Shown: in pieces, positions 29,759 through 38,591 of the stretch
Position numbering within the stretch: position 1 is the first letter of the stretch
How the letters are laid out: each line of letters opens with the position of its first letter
NCBI RefSeq assembly: GCF_037023145.1
Contig: NZ_CP146091.1
Coordinates: forward strand, 2,790,001 to 2,854,000
Reading direction: 5' to 3'
Origin: Ralstonia sp. RRA
GTDB taxonomy: Bacteria > Pseudomonadota > Gammaproteobacteria > Burkholderiales > Burkholderiaceae
Length of the DNA stretch: 64,000 nt
Notes under the pieces: model-generated
What the model was told of the DNA's origin: nothing
What the model saw: the letters and a program-made list of their open reading frames with translations, nothing else
Databases searched by the model: none
Translations under genes and position numbers: made by a program

Positions 29759-30133
29759 GACGGGCTCCATGGCGACGCTGCGATGAGCAACGCGCTCACC
29801 ATGGAAAAGAGTCTACCTTCGCGCTATCAAATCGTTAATTTGATTGTTTTTATCTATCAATTAGACGTGCGCTATCGCCGTCATGAAACAGGTGTCGATG
29901 TAGCGAGAGAATGCTTGTTTAGATCACGAGACGGTCATCATCTCAGCATCGGGAGTCACAAGTTCGACGTGTTCGAGGCATAACGCGCGTACTTTGCTCA
30001 GATGCTCCAGCATCCATCGAGTCGCGACCGCCGTTCTGGCAAATCCCTTTCACATCGTCGAGACGATGCTGGGGACACGCTTGCATCGCATTCCACGACT
30101 TCCCGCTTGAGCTTCGCGGTGCATTCAAGCTTG
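29759..30133. other. AT-rich gene-free stretch with a dyad
   Basis: No convincing gene was found. 29815–29960 is clearly more AT-rich than the surroundings and contains the perfect dyad ATCAAAT-CGTTA-ATTTGAT (29826–29844). Three GATAG boxes on the minus strand also lie between 29824 and 29876. This could be the control region for the minus-strand genes leading to dps. Nothing was seen in 29960–30133. Confidence 0.4.
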
Positions 30134-30166
30134 AAAAAACCCGAAAGTTGGCGACCAACTTTCGGG
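30134..30166 (-). terminator. Terminator of the carbohydrate-active operon
   Basis: CCCGAAAGTTGG (30140–30151) and CCAACTTTCGGG (30155–30166) give a perfect 12-bp stem with a 3-nt loop. On the minus strand it is followed by six T. It lies 80 nt after the stop of the GH74-like gene. Confidence 0.9.
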
Positions 30167-30244
30167 GTGATGGCATCGACTGATTGGCCTACGCTCTCCG
30201 CCTGATTTCGAGTGGTAACCGGGCGGTCGATAGGCCGATCCATT

Positions 30245-32635
30245 TCAATTGCTATAGATCAGACCGCGAGCCGCACCATTGACGTAAATGCGGCCGTACG
30301 TGTTCCAGTCGCCCGCCATCACAGCGTTGCCGCCGAACTGGTGCGCGTCATCGTTGAAGCGCGACCACGCTGCACCGCCATCGTCGGAGCGGAAGATGCC
30401 CCACTGGCCGTTGATCGTGCCTTCCACGTAGACTGCGGCCGAGTACGGCGAGCCGGTTTGCGCCTTGCCCAGCGTGATATTGGTGGCGCCCAGCTTGCCG
30501 TTGGCGGTTGCAAAGGCAGTGAGCTTGGTCCAGGTCGCGCCCGAGTCCAGCGAGTGGTACACGGCGTTGCCATCGGCCACCCAGATGTCCCCCTCGGCGT
30601 TCGGGTTCACCGCCATCGACGTATCGCCCCAGGCATTCCAGGCCAGGCTCGCGTTCACCGAGCCTTGGCTCAGCGTGAACGTGTGGCCAGCGTCGGTCGA
30701 CACGTAGACTTTGCCGCGCTGCCCGCTCCAGTTTGCGCCGCCCGAATCGAAGGCATAGACCTTGTTCGGGTTCTTGCGGTCCACGGCCAGGCGATAAGCA
30801 CGGAAGAAGCCATTCCAGGTGGCGGTGAACGCCGGCAGGTTGGTTTGCGTCCAGCTCGCACCATTGTTCGTGGTGTATGACGGCACCGAGTCTTGCGGCG
30901 CCCAGACCAGGTTGTTGCGAGACGTGACTGCCAGGCTTTGCACCTGGCTTGAGCTGGTCGAGCCGCCGGTCGGCATCGACGAGAACAGCGACCAGCTATT
31001 GCCGGAGTCACCAGACCAAAAGCCCTTGACGACGGCACCGTTGGCATTGTCGACGCCAGTGACGGCAATGTAGGACGGATCGGCCCACGCCATGTCGGCC
31101 GCATTGCCGCTGCTCCATCGGGGCATCGGCGTTCTCGTCGGCCGCGTCGCCAGGTCCGTGATCACCCACGCGCCGATGTCGCCGGCGGCGTTGATCAGCG
31201 TGTACTGCGCGCCGGCCGGAGGTGTGGCGGCGAACAGCGTGGCGGTCTCTTCCAGGTTGTCGACCTTTGGGCCCCAGGTTGGCGTGGCCGACGAGGCGTT
31301 CATGGTTTCACAGATGCCGCCGCCGTGGACATGCATGACGTGGTCGCGGTTGGCGGGGTCGATCGTGACGCCCTCGACCCAGCCGGCGCAGCCACCCGAG
31401 GCAGTGCCCGTATGCGGCATGCCGGCCTCGATTTCGCGCCACGTATTGCCGCCGTCGTCCGATAGCTGGACGATCTTGCTGGTGTCGCTCCAACCGGTCA
31501 TGCCCAGGGCGATGCGGGCGCTTGCGCCAAGACCCGAGACGGACAGGCCGCCAAAGCCGTTGCTGGTGGAGCTCTTGAGCTGCGTCCAGGTGCTGTTGTT
31601 ACTGCCCCCGAACTTGTAGAGATAGCTCGGGCCGCCGATGCCCTGACCGACACCCGCGTTGAACACCACGTAGAAATTGCCGTCGGACGTGCGCACGACG
31701 TGCGGGATGTAGTAACCGGACACCGTGGACGGAACCGCCACCGGCGCCCACGAGGCTCCGCCGTTGGTGGACTTGTACAGGGTCGACGTCAGGCCTGCCG
31801 CATTGGCGTAGTCCGGGGCGATGGTGGCCCACAGGATCCAGGTCGGCTGGCCGCTACCCTTGCCCGACGTATCGAAGATGACCTGCTCGACGCCGATCGG
31901 CGAGTTGCCGCCGCTGATCGTGGTGGAAGACAGTCCCGTGACCTGGGCCCACGTGCGGCCCGAATCGGTACTCTTCCATAGGCCCGCCGTGCGCGAGCCG
32001 AAGAACAGCGTCGAGGGATTGTTGGGGTCGACTTGCAGGCGCTCACCCGTGCCCCGGCCGTTGTCGTTACCGCCCACCGGGAATGGCACGTCATAGTGCG
32101 TCCAGGTATTGCCCCGGTCGCCGGAGATATAGATGCGGCCATTGTGACCCTGCGTCACGGTAATGCCGGCCATCATGTAGACGAGTTGATCGTTGTTCGG
32201 GTCGAGCGCGAGGCTTTCGATGCCGTGGAAGTCGCCCTCACCTGCGCCGAAACCGATGCCGTCGGTGATAGGCGTCCACGTCGAGTTGTCCGCGTTCCAG
32301 CGGTAGGCGCCACCGACGTCGGTGCGCGCGTACAGCAGGCTCGCGTTGGTCGGGTGGTAGATCAGGCCGGTGACATAGCCGCCCCCGCCCCACTTGACGC
32401 TGGTCCAGCTGGTCCCCTGCGGGTTGATGCTGGGCGTGCCGCCGCTGGTGTTGCCGCCGCTGGTTCCGCCGGTCTGGCTGCCATTGGTCGCGCCTGTGGC
32501 ACCGCCAACAGCGCCGCCTTGCGTCCCTGTGCCTGCCGTGCTGCTGCCCTGGCCGCTATCCGATCCGCCTCCGCAGCCGAAGAGCACACAAGCCGTCGCC
32601 GCGACGGCAATCCATCGTTGAGAAAACACGGTCAT
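30245..32635 (-). CDS. GH74-like lipoprotein (xyloglucanase-type beta-propeller)
   Basis: A 796-residue exported lipoprotein. The signal peptide starts MTVFSQRW and its lipobox VLFGC puts the lipid Cys at residue 21. A Gly/Ser/Thr-rich linker to about residue 65 precedes a long repeat region. Signatures such as WGGGGYVTGLIYHPT, LYARTDVGGAYRW and ERLQVDPNNPSTLFFGS, with repeated BNR/Asp-box-like elements (STDSGRTW, SDDGGNTW), match the tandem seven-bladed propellers of family GH74. Those enzymes cut xyloglucan or related beta-glucans. ATG 32635 is chosen because it begins the signal peptide and AAGGA lies before it. It is the last gene of a three-gene set. Confidence 0.78.
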   Translation of the reverse strand: MTVFSQRWIAVAATACVLFGCGGGSDSGQGSSTAGTGTQGGAVGGATGATNGSQTGGTSGGNTSGGTPSINPQGTSWTSVKWGGGGYVTGLIYHPTNASLLYARTDVGGAYRWNADNSTWTPITDGIGFGAGEGDFHGIESLALDPNNDQLVYMMAGITVTQGHNGRIYISGDRGNTWTHYDVPFPVGGNDNGRGTGERLQVDPNNPSTLFFGSRTAGLWKSTDSGRTWAQVTGLSSTTISGGNSPIGVEQVIFDTSGKGSGQPTWILWATIAPDYANAAGLTSTLYKSTNGGASWAPVAVPSTVSGYYIPHVVRTSDGNFYVVFNAGVGQGIGGPSYLYKFGGSNNSTWTQLKSSTSNGFGGLSVSGLGASARIALGMTGWSDTSKIVQLSDDGGNTWREIEAGMPHTGTASGGCAGWVEGVTIDPANRDHVMHVHGGGICETMNASSATPTWGPKVDNLEETATLFAATPPAGAQYTLINAAGDIGAWVITDLATRPTRTPMPRWSSGNAADMAWADPSYIAVTGVDNANGAVVKGFWSGDSGNSWSLFSSMPTGGSTSSSQVQSLAVTSRNNLVWAPQDSVPSYTTNNGASWTQTNLPAFTATWNGFFRAYRLAVDRKNPNKVYAFDSGGANWSGQRGKVYVSTDAGHTFTLSQGSVNASLAWNAWGDTSMAVNPNAEGDIWVADGNAVYHSLDSGATWTKLTAFATANGKLGATNITLGKAQTGSPYSAAVYVEGTINGQWGIFRSDDGGAAWSRFNDDAHQFGGNAVMAGDWNTYGRIYVNGAARGLIYSN

Positions 32636-32665
32636 CGAAGAAGTCCTTGAAAAAAGAGGTCCATC

Positions 32666-32707
32666 GGATTGCCGGGCCGGGCCCTCCATCGGGCCCTGCG
32701 GCAATCC
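32666..32707 (-). repeat. Intercistronic hairpin, copy 2
   Basis: GGATTGCC pairs with GGCAATCC and GGGCCC with GGGCCC around the hexaloop TCCATC. It is the counterpart of 34097–34128, with the same loop and flanks and stem differences that keep pairing. It lies 30 nt upstream of the GH74-like start codon. Confidence 0.75.
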
Positions 32708-32816
32708 GTTCGCCATGAGCGATACAAGTTCTGTGTGGTGCCCCCCAGCCGCCAGCAGGTGTTGCAGACCGAGACCGGAACTGGGAACCGCACGGCTGGT
32801 TATTGGTGGCTATTGG

Positions 32817-34064
32817 CTATTGCAGCGTGGCGCCGCCCCCTGTGAGATAAAGGCCGAGCAGGCGTGCAAGCTGGCCACCGTCGGAGTTGATCGTCGTCTG
32901 GTACGTGCCGCCGGAGCCAAAGACGATGGCGAAGGTGCCGTTGTTACCGTACTCCTGGGTGTTGCGCAGCATGTAGTCGACACGGTTATCGCGGTAATGC
33001 TGATTGGTGCCACCCGGCGTGCTGGACGGCACACCCAGCGGCGTCTGCCACCACAAAATGGGCAACCCATTGCCCAACGCAGCCCGATAGTCCGAGTAGC
33101 TGCTTTGCGACTGGTGGAAATTGGGCGTATTGATGTTGTTCTCGTCCCAATAGAACGTACCGCTACGGCCCGTGCATTCCGAGACCGTGGCGGCTTCCAG
33201 GCAGCCAGCGTCACGGTCGCTGGTCTGGGCGACGATGAAATCGGCCTGGTGCGCGCCAACGGCACGCATTTCCCCGGCAACCGCACTCGGCGATCCGGAC
33301 CAGAACGCCGGCGGGAATCCAAGCAGCGCCTTGGGCGCGATCTGTCGGCCCATCTGCACCAGGCACTGGCCGATGCCGGCGGCAGTGTTGGGTACGCTGC
33401 TGCATTCGGGCTGACTGTTCACCACCGCTGCCATCTGCGTTGGATCATGGCTCGGTGCCTGCGCCCACACATAGCCCCAGAAATCGGGCTCCAGGTTGAT
33501 CAACACCGGCGCATTGAGGGCGGCAATGCGTTGATACATCAATCGCGCCTGGCTCCAGTACGTGTTCATGAACGTCGCATTGGTAATGCCGCTCAGGTTA
33601 CCGTCACCGTTCTGGGCCATCTGGTAGAACGTGAACATCGGCGTTGCGCCATAGGCCTGAGCGGCTTGCGCGGTGTATGTGATATACGCGCCGTCGGGGC
33701 TGTTCCAGTAAGGCCACGAGCCCGGCCCCGCACCCACGAGGTAGGCATCGATGATGTCCGGACGAATGCCCTGGCTTTGCATGTCCGAAATCGACTGCCC
33801 CGAACCCAGGCCGACGAGCACACGCGAAGGCTTGCCCAGCTTCGCAACAAGCGCGGCACTGGCGGACAGGTTGGTCGTACCGCCGCCGGTGTTTCCACCG
33901 CCATTTCCGCCGGTCTGGCCACCATTGGTGCCGCCTTGCGTCCCGGTGCCGCTGCCCGCGCTTGTCGTGCTGCCGCCCTGCGTGCCATCAGCTCCGCCGC
34001 CACAGCCAAATAACGCAAGCGCAAGCGCGGCAACGGCCATGCATCGTTGAGAAAAAACGGTCAT
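32817..34064 (-). CDS. Exported lipoprotein of unknown fold, possible glycosidase
   Basis: A 415-residue lipoprotein with lipobox ALFGC (Cys21), a Gly/Thr-rich linker to about residue 65 and a compact domain not assigned to a family. Strand-end motifs INLEPDFWGY, ATPMFTFYQMAQ, DFIVAQTSD and LPILWWQTPLG look like successive beta-strands of a TIM barrel with acidic and Trp residues at their ends, as in glycoside hydrolases. Its signal peptide is almost identical to that of the GH74-like protein. It lies between two carbohydrate-active genes on the same strand. A hydrolase role is inferred from context. Confidence 0.65.
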   Translation of the reverse strand: MTVFSQRCMAVAALALALFGCGGGADGTQGGSTTSAGSGTGTQGGTNGGQTGGNGGGNTGGGTTNLSASAALVAKLGKPSRVLVGLGSGQSISDMQSQGIRPDIIDAYLVGAGPGSWPYWNSPDGAYITYTAQAAQAYGATPMFTFYQMAQNGDGNLSGITNATFMNTYWSQARLMYQRIAALNAPVLINLEPDFWGYVWAQAPSHDPTQMAAVVNSQPECSSVPNTAAGIGQCLVQMGRQIAPKALLGFPPAFWSGSPSAVAGEMRAVGAHQADFIVAQTSDRDAGCLEAATVSECTGRSGTFYWDENNINTPNFHQSQSSYSDYRAALGNGLPILWWQTPLGVPSSTPGGTNQHYRDNRVDYMLRNTQEYGNNGTFAIVFGSGGTYQTTINSDGGQLARLLGLYLTGGGATLQ

Positions 34065-34096
34065 CTGAGAAATCCTTGAAAGTGGAGATCCATCGG

Positions 34097-34128
34097 ATTG
34101 CCAGGCCCTCCATCGGGCCTGTGGCAAT
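34097..34128 (-). repeat. Intercistronic hairpin, copy 1
   Basis: ATTGCC-AGGCCC pairs with GGGCCT-(GT)-GGCAAT around the hexaloop TCCATC. It begins at the stop codon of the lyase-like gene and lies 32 nt before the lipoprotein start. It is homologous to the hairpin at 32666–32707. Confidence 0.75.
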
Positions 34129-36422
34129 CAACTCGTCATGAGCGACGCAATCTGGGCCGTGCTGAGCGCACCGCGATAGATACGGAAATCGTCGATGAGG
34201 CCGTTGAAGGTTCCGTCGGGGCCATACTGCGATCTGCCGAGCCAGTTCTGCGCGGTACTGCCAAGGCGGAACGGCGCCTGGAACATGGCCGTGTTGGTGC
34301 TAACGGGCGTGCCGTCCACATAGATCGTGCCGGTCGAGCCGGACAGCGTGACGGCCACATGCACCCATCGCTTGCTCGGCAGCTCGGTGGGGGCGTCGAT
34401 GATCTGTTCGGGCGGGCCGTCGCCGGGGCCATTGGCCGTGATGGCGAAGCGCATGCCGGCCCAGCCGCTGCGCAACTGCGCGCGCGGCGTGAACATCATG
34501 TAGCGGTGAAAGCCCGTTCCGAAGTCGAACAGGCGTGCCCATGTTTGCGATCCGTTCCAGAACACCCAGGCGGCGATGGTGAAGTCCGACACATCGACCA
34601 GCAGATCGTTGGGCAGGGCCACGTACGCGCCCGAGCCGTTGAGCGAGACTGCGTTGCTGCTGCGTCCGGTACCCCATGCCGCACCATTGAGCGTGCCGTT
34701 GCGCCCGTTGCCGGAGCTATCGGCCGCAGTGGTGCCGGTGCCCTCGTCGAAGGTGAGATGCGCGAGCATCTGCACTGCGGTGACGACCTTCACTTCGTTG
34801 GAGACCACTGATTCACCAGCAATCGTTTGCGCTGTCACGACATAAAAATACGTGCCTGCAGCCGGTGGCGTATCGGTATGGGTCAGCAGATCGGTGATAC
34901 CGCTGTGGATGGTGGTGTAGGGGCCGCCGGCTATCGTGGCGCGCTTGACGTTGTAGCTAGCGGCGTTGTTGGTGCCCCACCACGACAACACGACCTTACC
35001 GGCGCTGGCATAGCCTGCGAGACCGCTCGGGGCCGGAGCGGGTGTTCCTGGATCCAGCGTGCAGGTGAGCGTGCCGTAGCCAAGCTGATCGAAGCCGCCG
35101 CTGTTGGGGCCGTAGTTGCCGCCACCGCCCTCCGGCGCCACTAGGTCGGCTGCGCGCTTCGTGTGAGGCGCCGCGAGGCCCTTGCGGTTGATGTAGTGGT
35201 TGGCCACCAAGGCCCAGCAGGGGCGGCCCAGGGCACCGCCTTGCGCGCCGGTCGAGAACTGCGTCTGGATAACACCTGCGCTGTTCTGGTACGTAACAAA
35301 GGGCACCGCGTAGAACGTGCCGTCCGCCTGCGTCAGGTTGGCTTTGGCGACGTATTCCGCGCCCGCCAGAAAACGGTTGTTGTCATAGCCGTACAGGTCG
35401 ATGCCTTGATTCCAGGCCATCTCGCAAATGGCGCCCGTCAATGCAATGCCGAGCACGCTGTGGCCCTGATCGCGACCGGCTTCCTGCCATTGTCCGAGGT
35501 TGCCGGGGTGCAGGTAGTACACGGCCTGCCGGATACACCCGTTGCTGCCACCGGTCTTGAAATGCGTGATGGCTTCGTTGACGAGTTCGGCATCGTCACA
35601 CAGCACGCCGATGGCCAGGACGCACGCGATGTTGGCCAGGCCCCAGTTGGCCCAGTAGTGCGTGTCCATGGCCGTGTCGATACGGGTCAGGAAAGCATGG
35701 CTGACTGGGTAGAAGACCTTGCGCATCATCGACTGGAATGCCGCCAGGCCGCTGGCACTCCAACCACTGTAGCTGCGCATGATCTCGGCCGCGTTGGCGA
35801 ACTCGTAGCCGTAGATGCCGGCGGCCAGCGCTACGTCACTGCCGCCAAGGGTGGTCAGCGTAGACGCCCATTGATCCAGATACTCGACCGCCTTATCGGC
35901 GTATTGCTTGTCGCCCGACACCTTCCAGCGCAACGCATCGCCATAGGCGGCCGCAATGTCGTGGTAAAGGGCACCGTAGTTCTGCCCATGCGTTGGGTCA
36001 TTGCCCCGGTAGATGGCGGCTTGTGGATTCGGCTTGTTCGTCAGGCGAGTGTGGCCGTTTGCGACGAGCACATTCCAGCTATCGATCCAGGGGGACGCGT
36101 GGGCCTCCACCTTGGTGCGCATGCGTGCGAAATCCTCTTCGGTATGCAGCAGACCTGGATGCGTGAAACGCTGAATCTGCACGGAGCCGTCAGGCGGCGC
36201 GACTGGCGTCTTGCCAATCGGCGTGCCGGGCACTTGACTGCCCCCTGCCGACGTTGCCGGCGTAACACCCGCAGCGGCAGCATCATCGCCCTCACCTCCA
36301 CATCCGCCCAGCAGCAAGGCCCCCAGCCCCGTGACGAAGTGGCGGCGTGAGACATTTTCAACGCCATCTGTTTGACACACGCTTTCCGATAGCGCGGCCT
36401 CCGATACCTGCTTGTTGCTCAT
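34128..36422 (-). CDS. Tat-exported alginate-lyase-like lipoprotein with Fn3 and LamG domains
   Basis: A 764-residue protein. Twin arginines (SRRHF, residues 25–29) and lipobox LLGGC (Cys41) indicate Tat export and lipidation. Residues about 88–430 form an alpha-helical region of the alginate_lyase type (HPGLLHTEEDFARMR, then GQNYGALYHDIAAAYGDAL and THYWANWGLANIACV with an aromatic His/Trp/Asn face). A fibronectin-III-like module spans about 466–550. A concanavalin-like LamG domain runs from about 553 to the end (LTFDEGTGTTAADSSGNG…YVDGTPV…FNGLIDDFRIYRGALS). It probably cleaves an acidic polysaccharide at the cell surface. A GGGAGG site precedes ATG 36422. Confidence 0.8.
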   Translation of the reverse strand: MSNKQVSEAALSESVCQTDGVENVSRRHFVTGLGALLLGGCGGEGDDAAAAGVTPATSAGGSQVPGTPIGKTPVAPPDGSVQIQRFTHPGLLHTEEDFARMRTKVEAHASPWIDSWNVLVANGHTRLTNKPNPQAAIYRGNDPTHGQNYGALYHDIAAAYGDALRWKVSGDKQYADKAVEYLDQWASTLTTLGGSDVALAAGIYGYEFANAAEIMRSYSGWSASGLAAFQSMMRKVFYPVSHAFLTRIDTAMDTHYWANWGLANIACVLAIGVLCDDAELVNEAITHFKTGGSNGCIRQAVYYLHPGNLGQWQEAGRDQGHSVLGIALTGAICEMAWNQGIDLYGYDNNRFLAGAEYVAKANLTQADGTFYAVPFVTYQNSAGVIQTQFSTGAQGGALGRPCWALVANHYINRKGLAAPHTKRAADLVAPEGGGGNYGPNSGGFDQLGYGTLTCTLDPGTPAPAPSGLAGYASAGKVVLSWWGTNNAASYNVKRATIAGGPYTTIHSGITDLLTHTDTPPAAGTYFYVVTAQTIAGESVVSNEVKVVTAVQMLAHLTFDEGTGTTAADSSGNGRNGTLNGAAWGTGRSSNAVSLNGSGAYVALPNDLLVDVSDFTIAAWVFWNGSQTWARLFDFGTGFHRYMMFTPRAQLRSGWAGMRFAITANGPGDGPPEQIIDAPTELPSKRWVHVAVTLSGSTGTIYVDGTPVSTNTAMFQAPFRLGSTAQNWLGRSQYGPDGTFNGLIDDFRIYRGALSTAQIASLMTS

Positions 36423-36805
36423 ACACCCTCCCGTTTCTTGTTGTCGTCAAACCGTCGGCGTAGCTGCACGAACCATGCCACGCACCCTACCAACGGGGGG
36501 TGACTAATCTTGTTGAGATAAGTGACATCACGTGTCAACAGCCATCACCGTATTGGCAGATTTGATGCGCTTCGTTAACAAAGCGCAGCGCTTCTCCGTG
36601 CTGAATCTCCGAACACCGGCCCCTTAGAAAATGAAGCATTGGCATAGCACCGGAATCGCCTCGCACCAAACCCGGTCGGCTTCAGCAGAGAGCACCAAAC
36701 TGGGGCGACGCATGTCTTCGCGCCTCTCGATGCGAGTCACCAGCATGTGTCATCGATGTGATAAATCGAGCAGAATGTCCTGCATCCAAGAAGAGGAGCT
36801 GGCAG
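36423..36805. promoter_or_regulatory. Divergent control region with nested dyads
   Basis: A 383-bp gap between the lyase-like gene and a LysR gene, with no credible ORF. 36511–36540 contains TGTTGA…TCAACA and, inside it, TGACA-TCACG-TGTCA, both compatible with LysR-type operators. CATCGATG at 36751–36758, 48 nt before the regulator's start, is a second palindrome. This makes the regulator a candidate controller of the polysaccharide operon. Confidence 0.5.
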
Positions 36806-37723
36806 GTGGGTATCAACTTTGATTTGACGGACTTGCAGGCGTTTCGCGCGGTAGTGGAGCTGGGAAACTTCCGAAAGGCCGCCGAGGCGATCAGCATTTC
36901 CCAACCTGCATTGAGTCGCCGAATTGACAAACTCGAGGGTGCACTAGGCGTGCCTCTGTTCGAGCGCACCACGCGCAGCGTCACGCTCACCACCGTCGGC
37001 CGCGTGTTTGCACGCAGCGCTGAACAACTGCTCGACGATCTCGACGTCGCGCTGCTCGGCATCCGCGATATTTCATCAAGCCGGCTGGGCCACGTGACCA
37101 TCGCGTGCGTGCCGTCGGTGGCCTACTACTTTCTGCCGAACCTCATTGCGAACTATCACCGCCGCTTTCCGCGCATCCGGGTCAAGCTGCTGGATGCAAG
37201 CGCGAACGAGGTGCTTGGTGCCGTCATCAGCGGCGAGGCCGACTTCGGCGTGAGCTTTATGGGCAGCCAGGAGCCTGAGATCGAGTTCAAGCTGCTGCTG
37301 CAGGAGCGGTTTGTTGCTGCCTGCCGGCGCGATCACCCCCTCGCCCGAAAGAAGCGCGTGACTTGGAGCGAGCTTTACGAGCACGACTACGTGTCGGTGG
37401 ATAAGACGTCGGGCAACCGCCTGCTGCTCGACCAGGCATTGTCGGCCGTGGCACCGCGCGCGCCAAGCGTCTGCGAAACGCGGCACGTCACGACCATGCT
37501 GGGGTTGGTTGAAGCGGGGCTTGGTGTCGCCGCGGTGCCATCGATGGCCATGCCGGGGCACGATCACCCCATTCTCACGAGCGTACCACTTGTCGAACCC
37601 CTCGTGAAACGACGCGTGGGAATCGTCAAGCGGCGCGGGCGACCGCTAACACCCGCTGCCGAAGAGTTTCACCGGATGATCATTGAAGCGAAGCGTACCG
37701 GCGCCACAAAAAGCGATGCATGA
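36806..37723 (+). CDS. LysR-family transcriptional regulator
   Basis: A 305-residue LysR protein. The HTH (FRAVVELGNFRKAAEAISISQPALSRRI in outline, residues about 10–38) is followed by LGVPLFERTTRSVTLT and a substrate domain with SRLGHVTIACVPS. GTG 36806 is preferred to an upstream ATP-type start because GAGGAG lies before it and the product then begins where LysR proteins usually do. It is divergent from the polysaccharide-lyase operon and convergent with the ModA-like gene. The ligand is unknown. Confidence 0.88.
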   Translation: MGINFDLTDLQAFRAVVELGNFRKAAEAISISQPALSRRIDKLEGALGVPLFERTTRSVTLTTVGRVFARSAEQLLDDLDVALLGIRDISSSRLGHVTIACVPSVAYYFLPNLIANYHRRFPRIRVKLLDASANEVLGAVISGEADFGVSFMGSQEPEIEFKLLLQERFVAACRRDHPLARKKRVTWSELYEHDYVSVDKTSGNRLLLDQALSAVAPRAPSVCETRHVTTMLGLVEAGLGVAAVPSMAMPGHDHPILTSVPLVEPLVKRRVGIVKRRGRPLTPAAEEFHRMIIEAKRTGATKSDA

Positions 37724-37753
37724 CGTGAGCCTGCCGGTAGCGCAGATGCCACG

Positions 37754-38536
37754 TCAATGTGCTGGCACAGAATCAAGCCCGGTCGATTTCACGTCGGCTT
37801 GCACCTCGGGCGAAGCAAGGTAATCGAGTAGCGCCTTGGCTTCCTTCGGATGCTGCGCGCCGACGGGAATGCCCGCAGCGAAGCGCGTCACAGACTGCAG
37901 CGACTCGGGAATCTTGCCGACAAAGGTGGCTCCCGGTACCGGCAGCAGCTCGCTCACTTGCTGGAAGCCGATTTCGTAGTCGCCGGTGGCCACCACCGAC
38001 GCCACCGGAATGCGCGGAATCATCTTAGCCTTCGACTTGACCTGCTCTTCGATGCCGAGCTTCTTGAACAACTCGCGCTCGATATAGACGCCGCTTGCGC
38101 TGTCCGAGTAGGCGATCGACTTCGCGTGCAGCAGCACTTGCTTGAGGCCCTCTACCGAGCTGATGTCAGGTTTCGCTGCGCCTTCACGCACGACCATGCC
38201 GATCCGCGAGTCGGCAAGTTCAACGCGCGAATCCGGGATGACCTTGCCTTGCTTGATCAGATCGTCCAGTGCGTAGCCGACCATGATGACGGCGTCGGCC
38301 GGCTCGCCGCGCGCAAGCCGGTTCGGAATGGCTTCGGGCGACTTGCCCATCGAGGGTCCGAGCGCCGTGTCGAGCGAGTTGCCGCTCTGCGAGGCGAACT
38401 TCGGCCCGAGAAGCTTGTAGGCGGCGGTAAAGCCACCGGAGCTCATGACGTGCAGTTCGGCAGCCTGGACGTTGGCGGCCATTGCCGAGGTGACGACGAG
38501 CGCGGCTGCGCAGAGTTTCAGAAGCAGAGTCTTCAT
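37754..38536 (-). CDS. ModA-like periplasmic substrate-binding protein
   Basis: A 260-residue product with a Sec signal peptide (MKTLLLKLCAAALVV… cleaved near VQA-AELHV) and a type 2 periplasmic-binding fold. The start AELHVMSSGGFTAAYKLLGPKF and the later YSDSASGVYIERELFKKLGI resemble ModA/ABC-type molybdate-binding proteins, but no ModB/ModC genes are nearby. It follows the MFS transporter gene by 55 nt on the same strand. In this setting it may bind an organic anion such as a tricarboxylate. ATG 38536 begins the signal peptide. Confidence 0.8.
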   Translation of the reverse strand: MKTLLLKLCAAALVVTSAMAANVQAAELHVMSSGGFTAAYKLLGPKFASQSGNSLDTALGPSMGKSPEAIPNRLARGEPADAVIMVGYALDDLIKQGKVIPDSRVELADSRIGMVVREGAAKPDISSVEGLKQVLLHAKSIAYSDSASGVYIERELFKKLGIEEQVKSKAKMIPRIPVASVVATGDYEIGFQQVSELLPVPGATFVGKIPESLQSVTRFAAGIPVGAQHPKEAKALLDYLASPEVQADVKSTGLDSVPAH

Positions 38537-38591
38537 GGTGAGGGTCGTGCGGGGTCGCACGTGTTTGTGAACATGCGGGATGCGCAGAACT

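Noticed and set aside
29563..29802. 79-codon minus-strand ORF
   Set aside because: Pro/Ser-rich with no ribosome site and no conserved pattern; a shorter frame inside the same DNA has a better start.
36631..36822. 63-codon plus-strand ORF in the LysR promoter region
   Set aside because: It overlaps the regulator start and the palindromic operator, and its composition is not protein-like.
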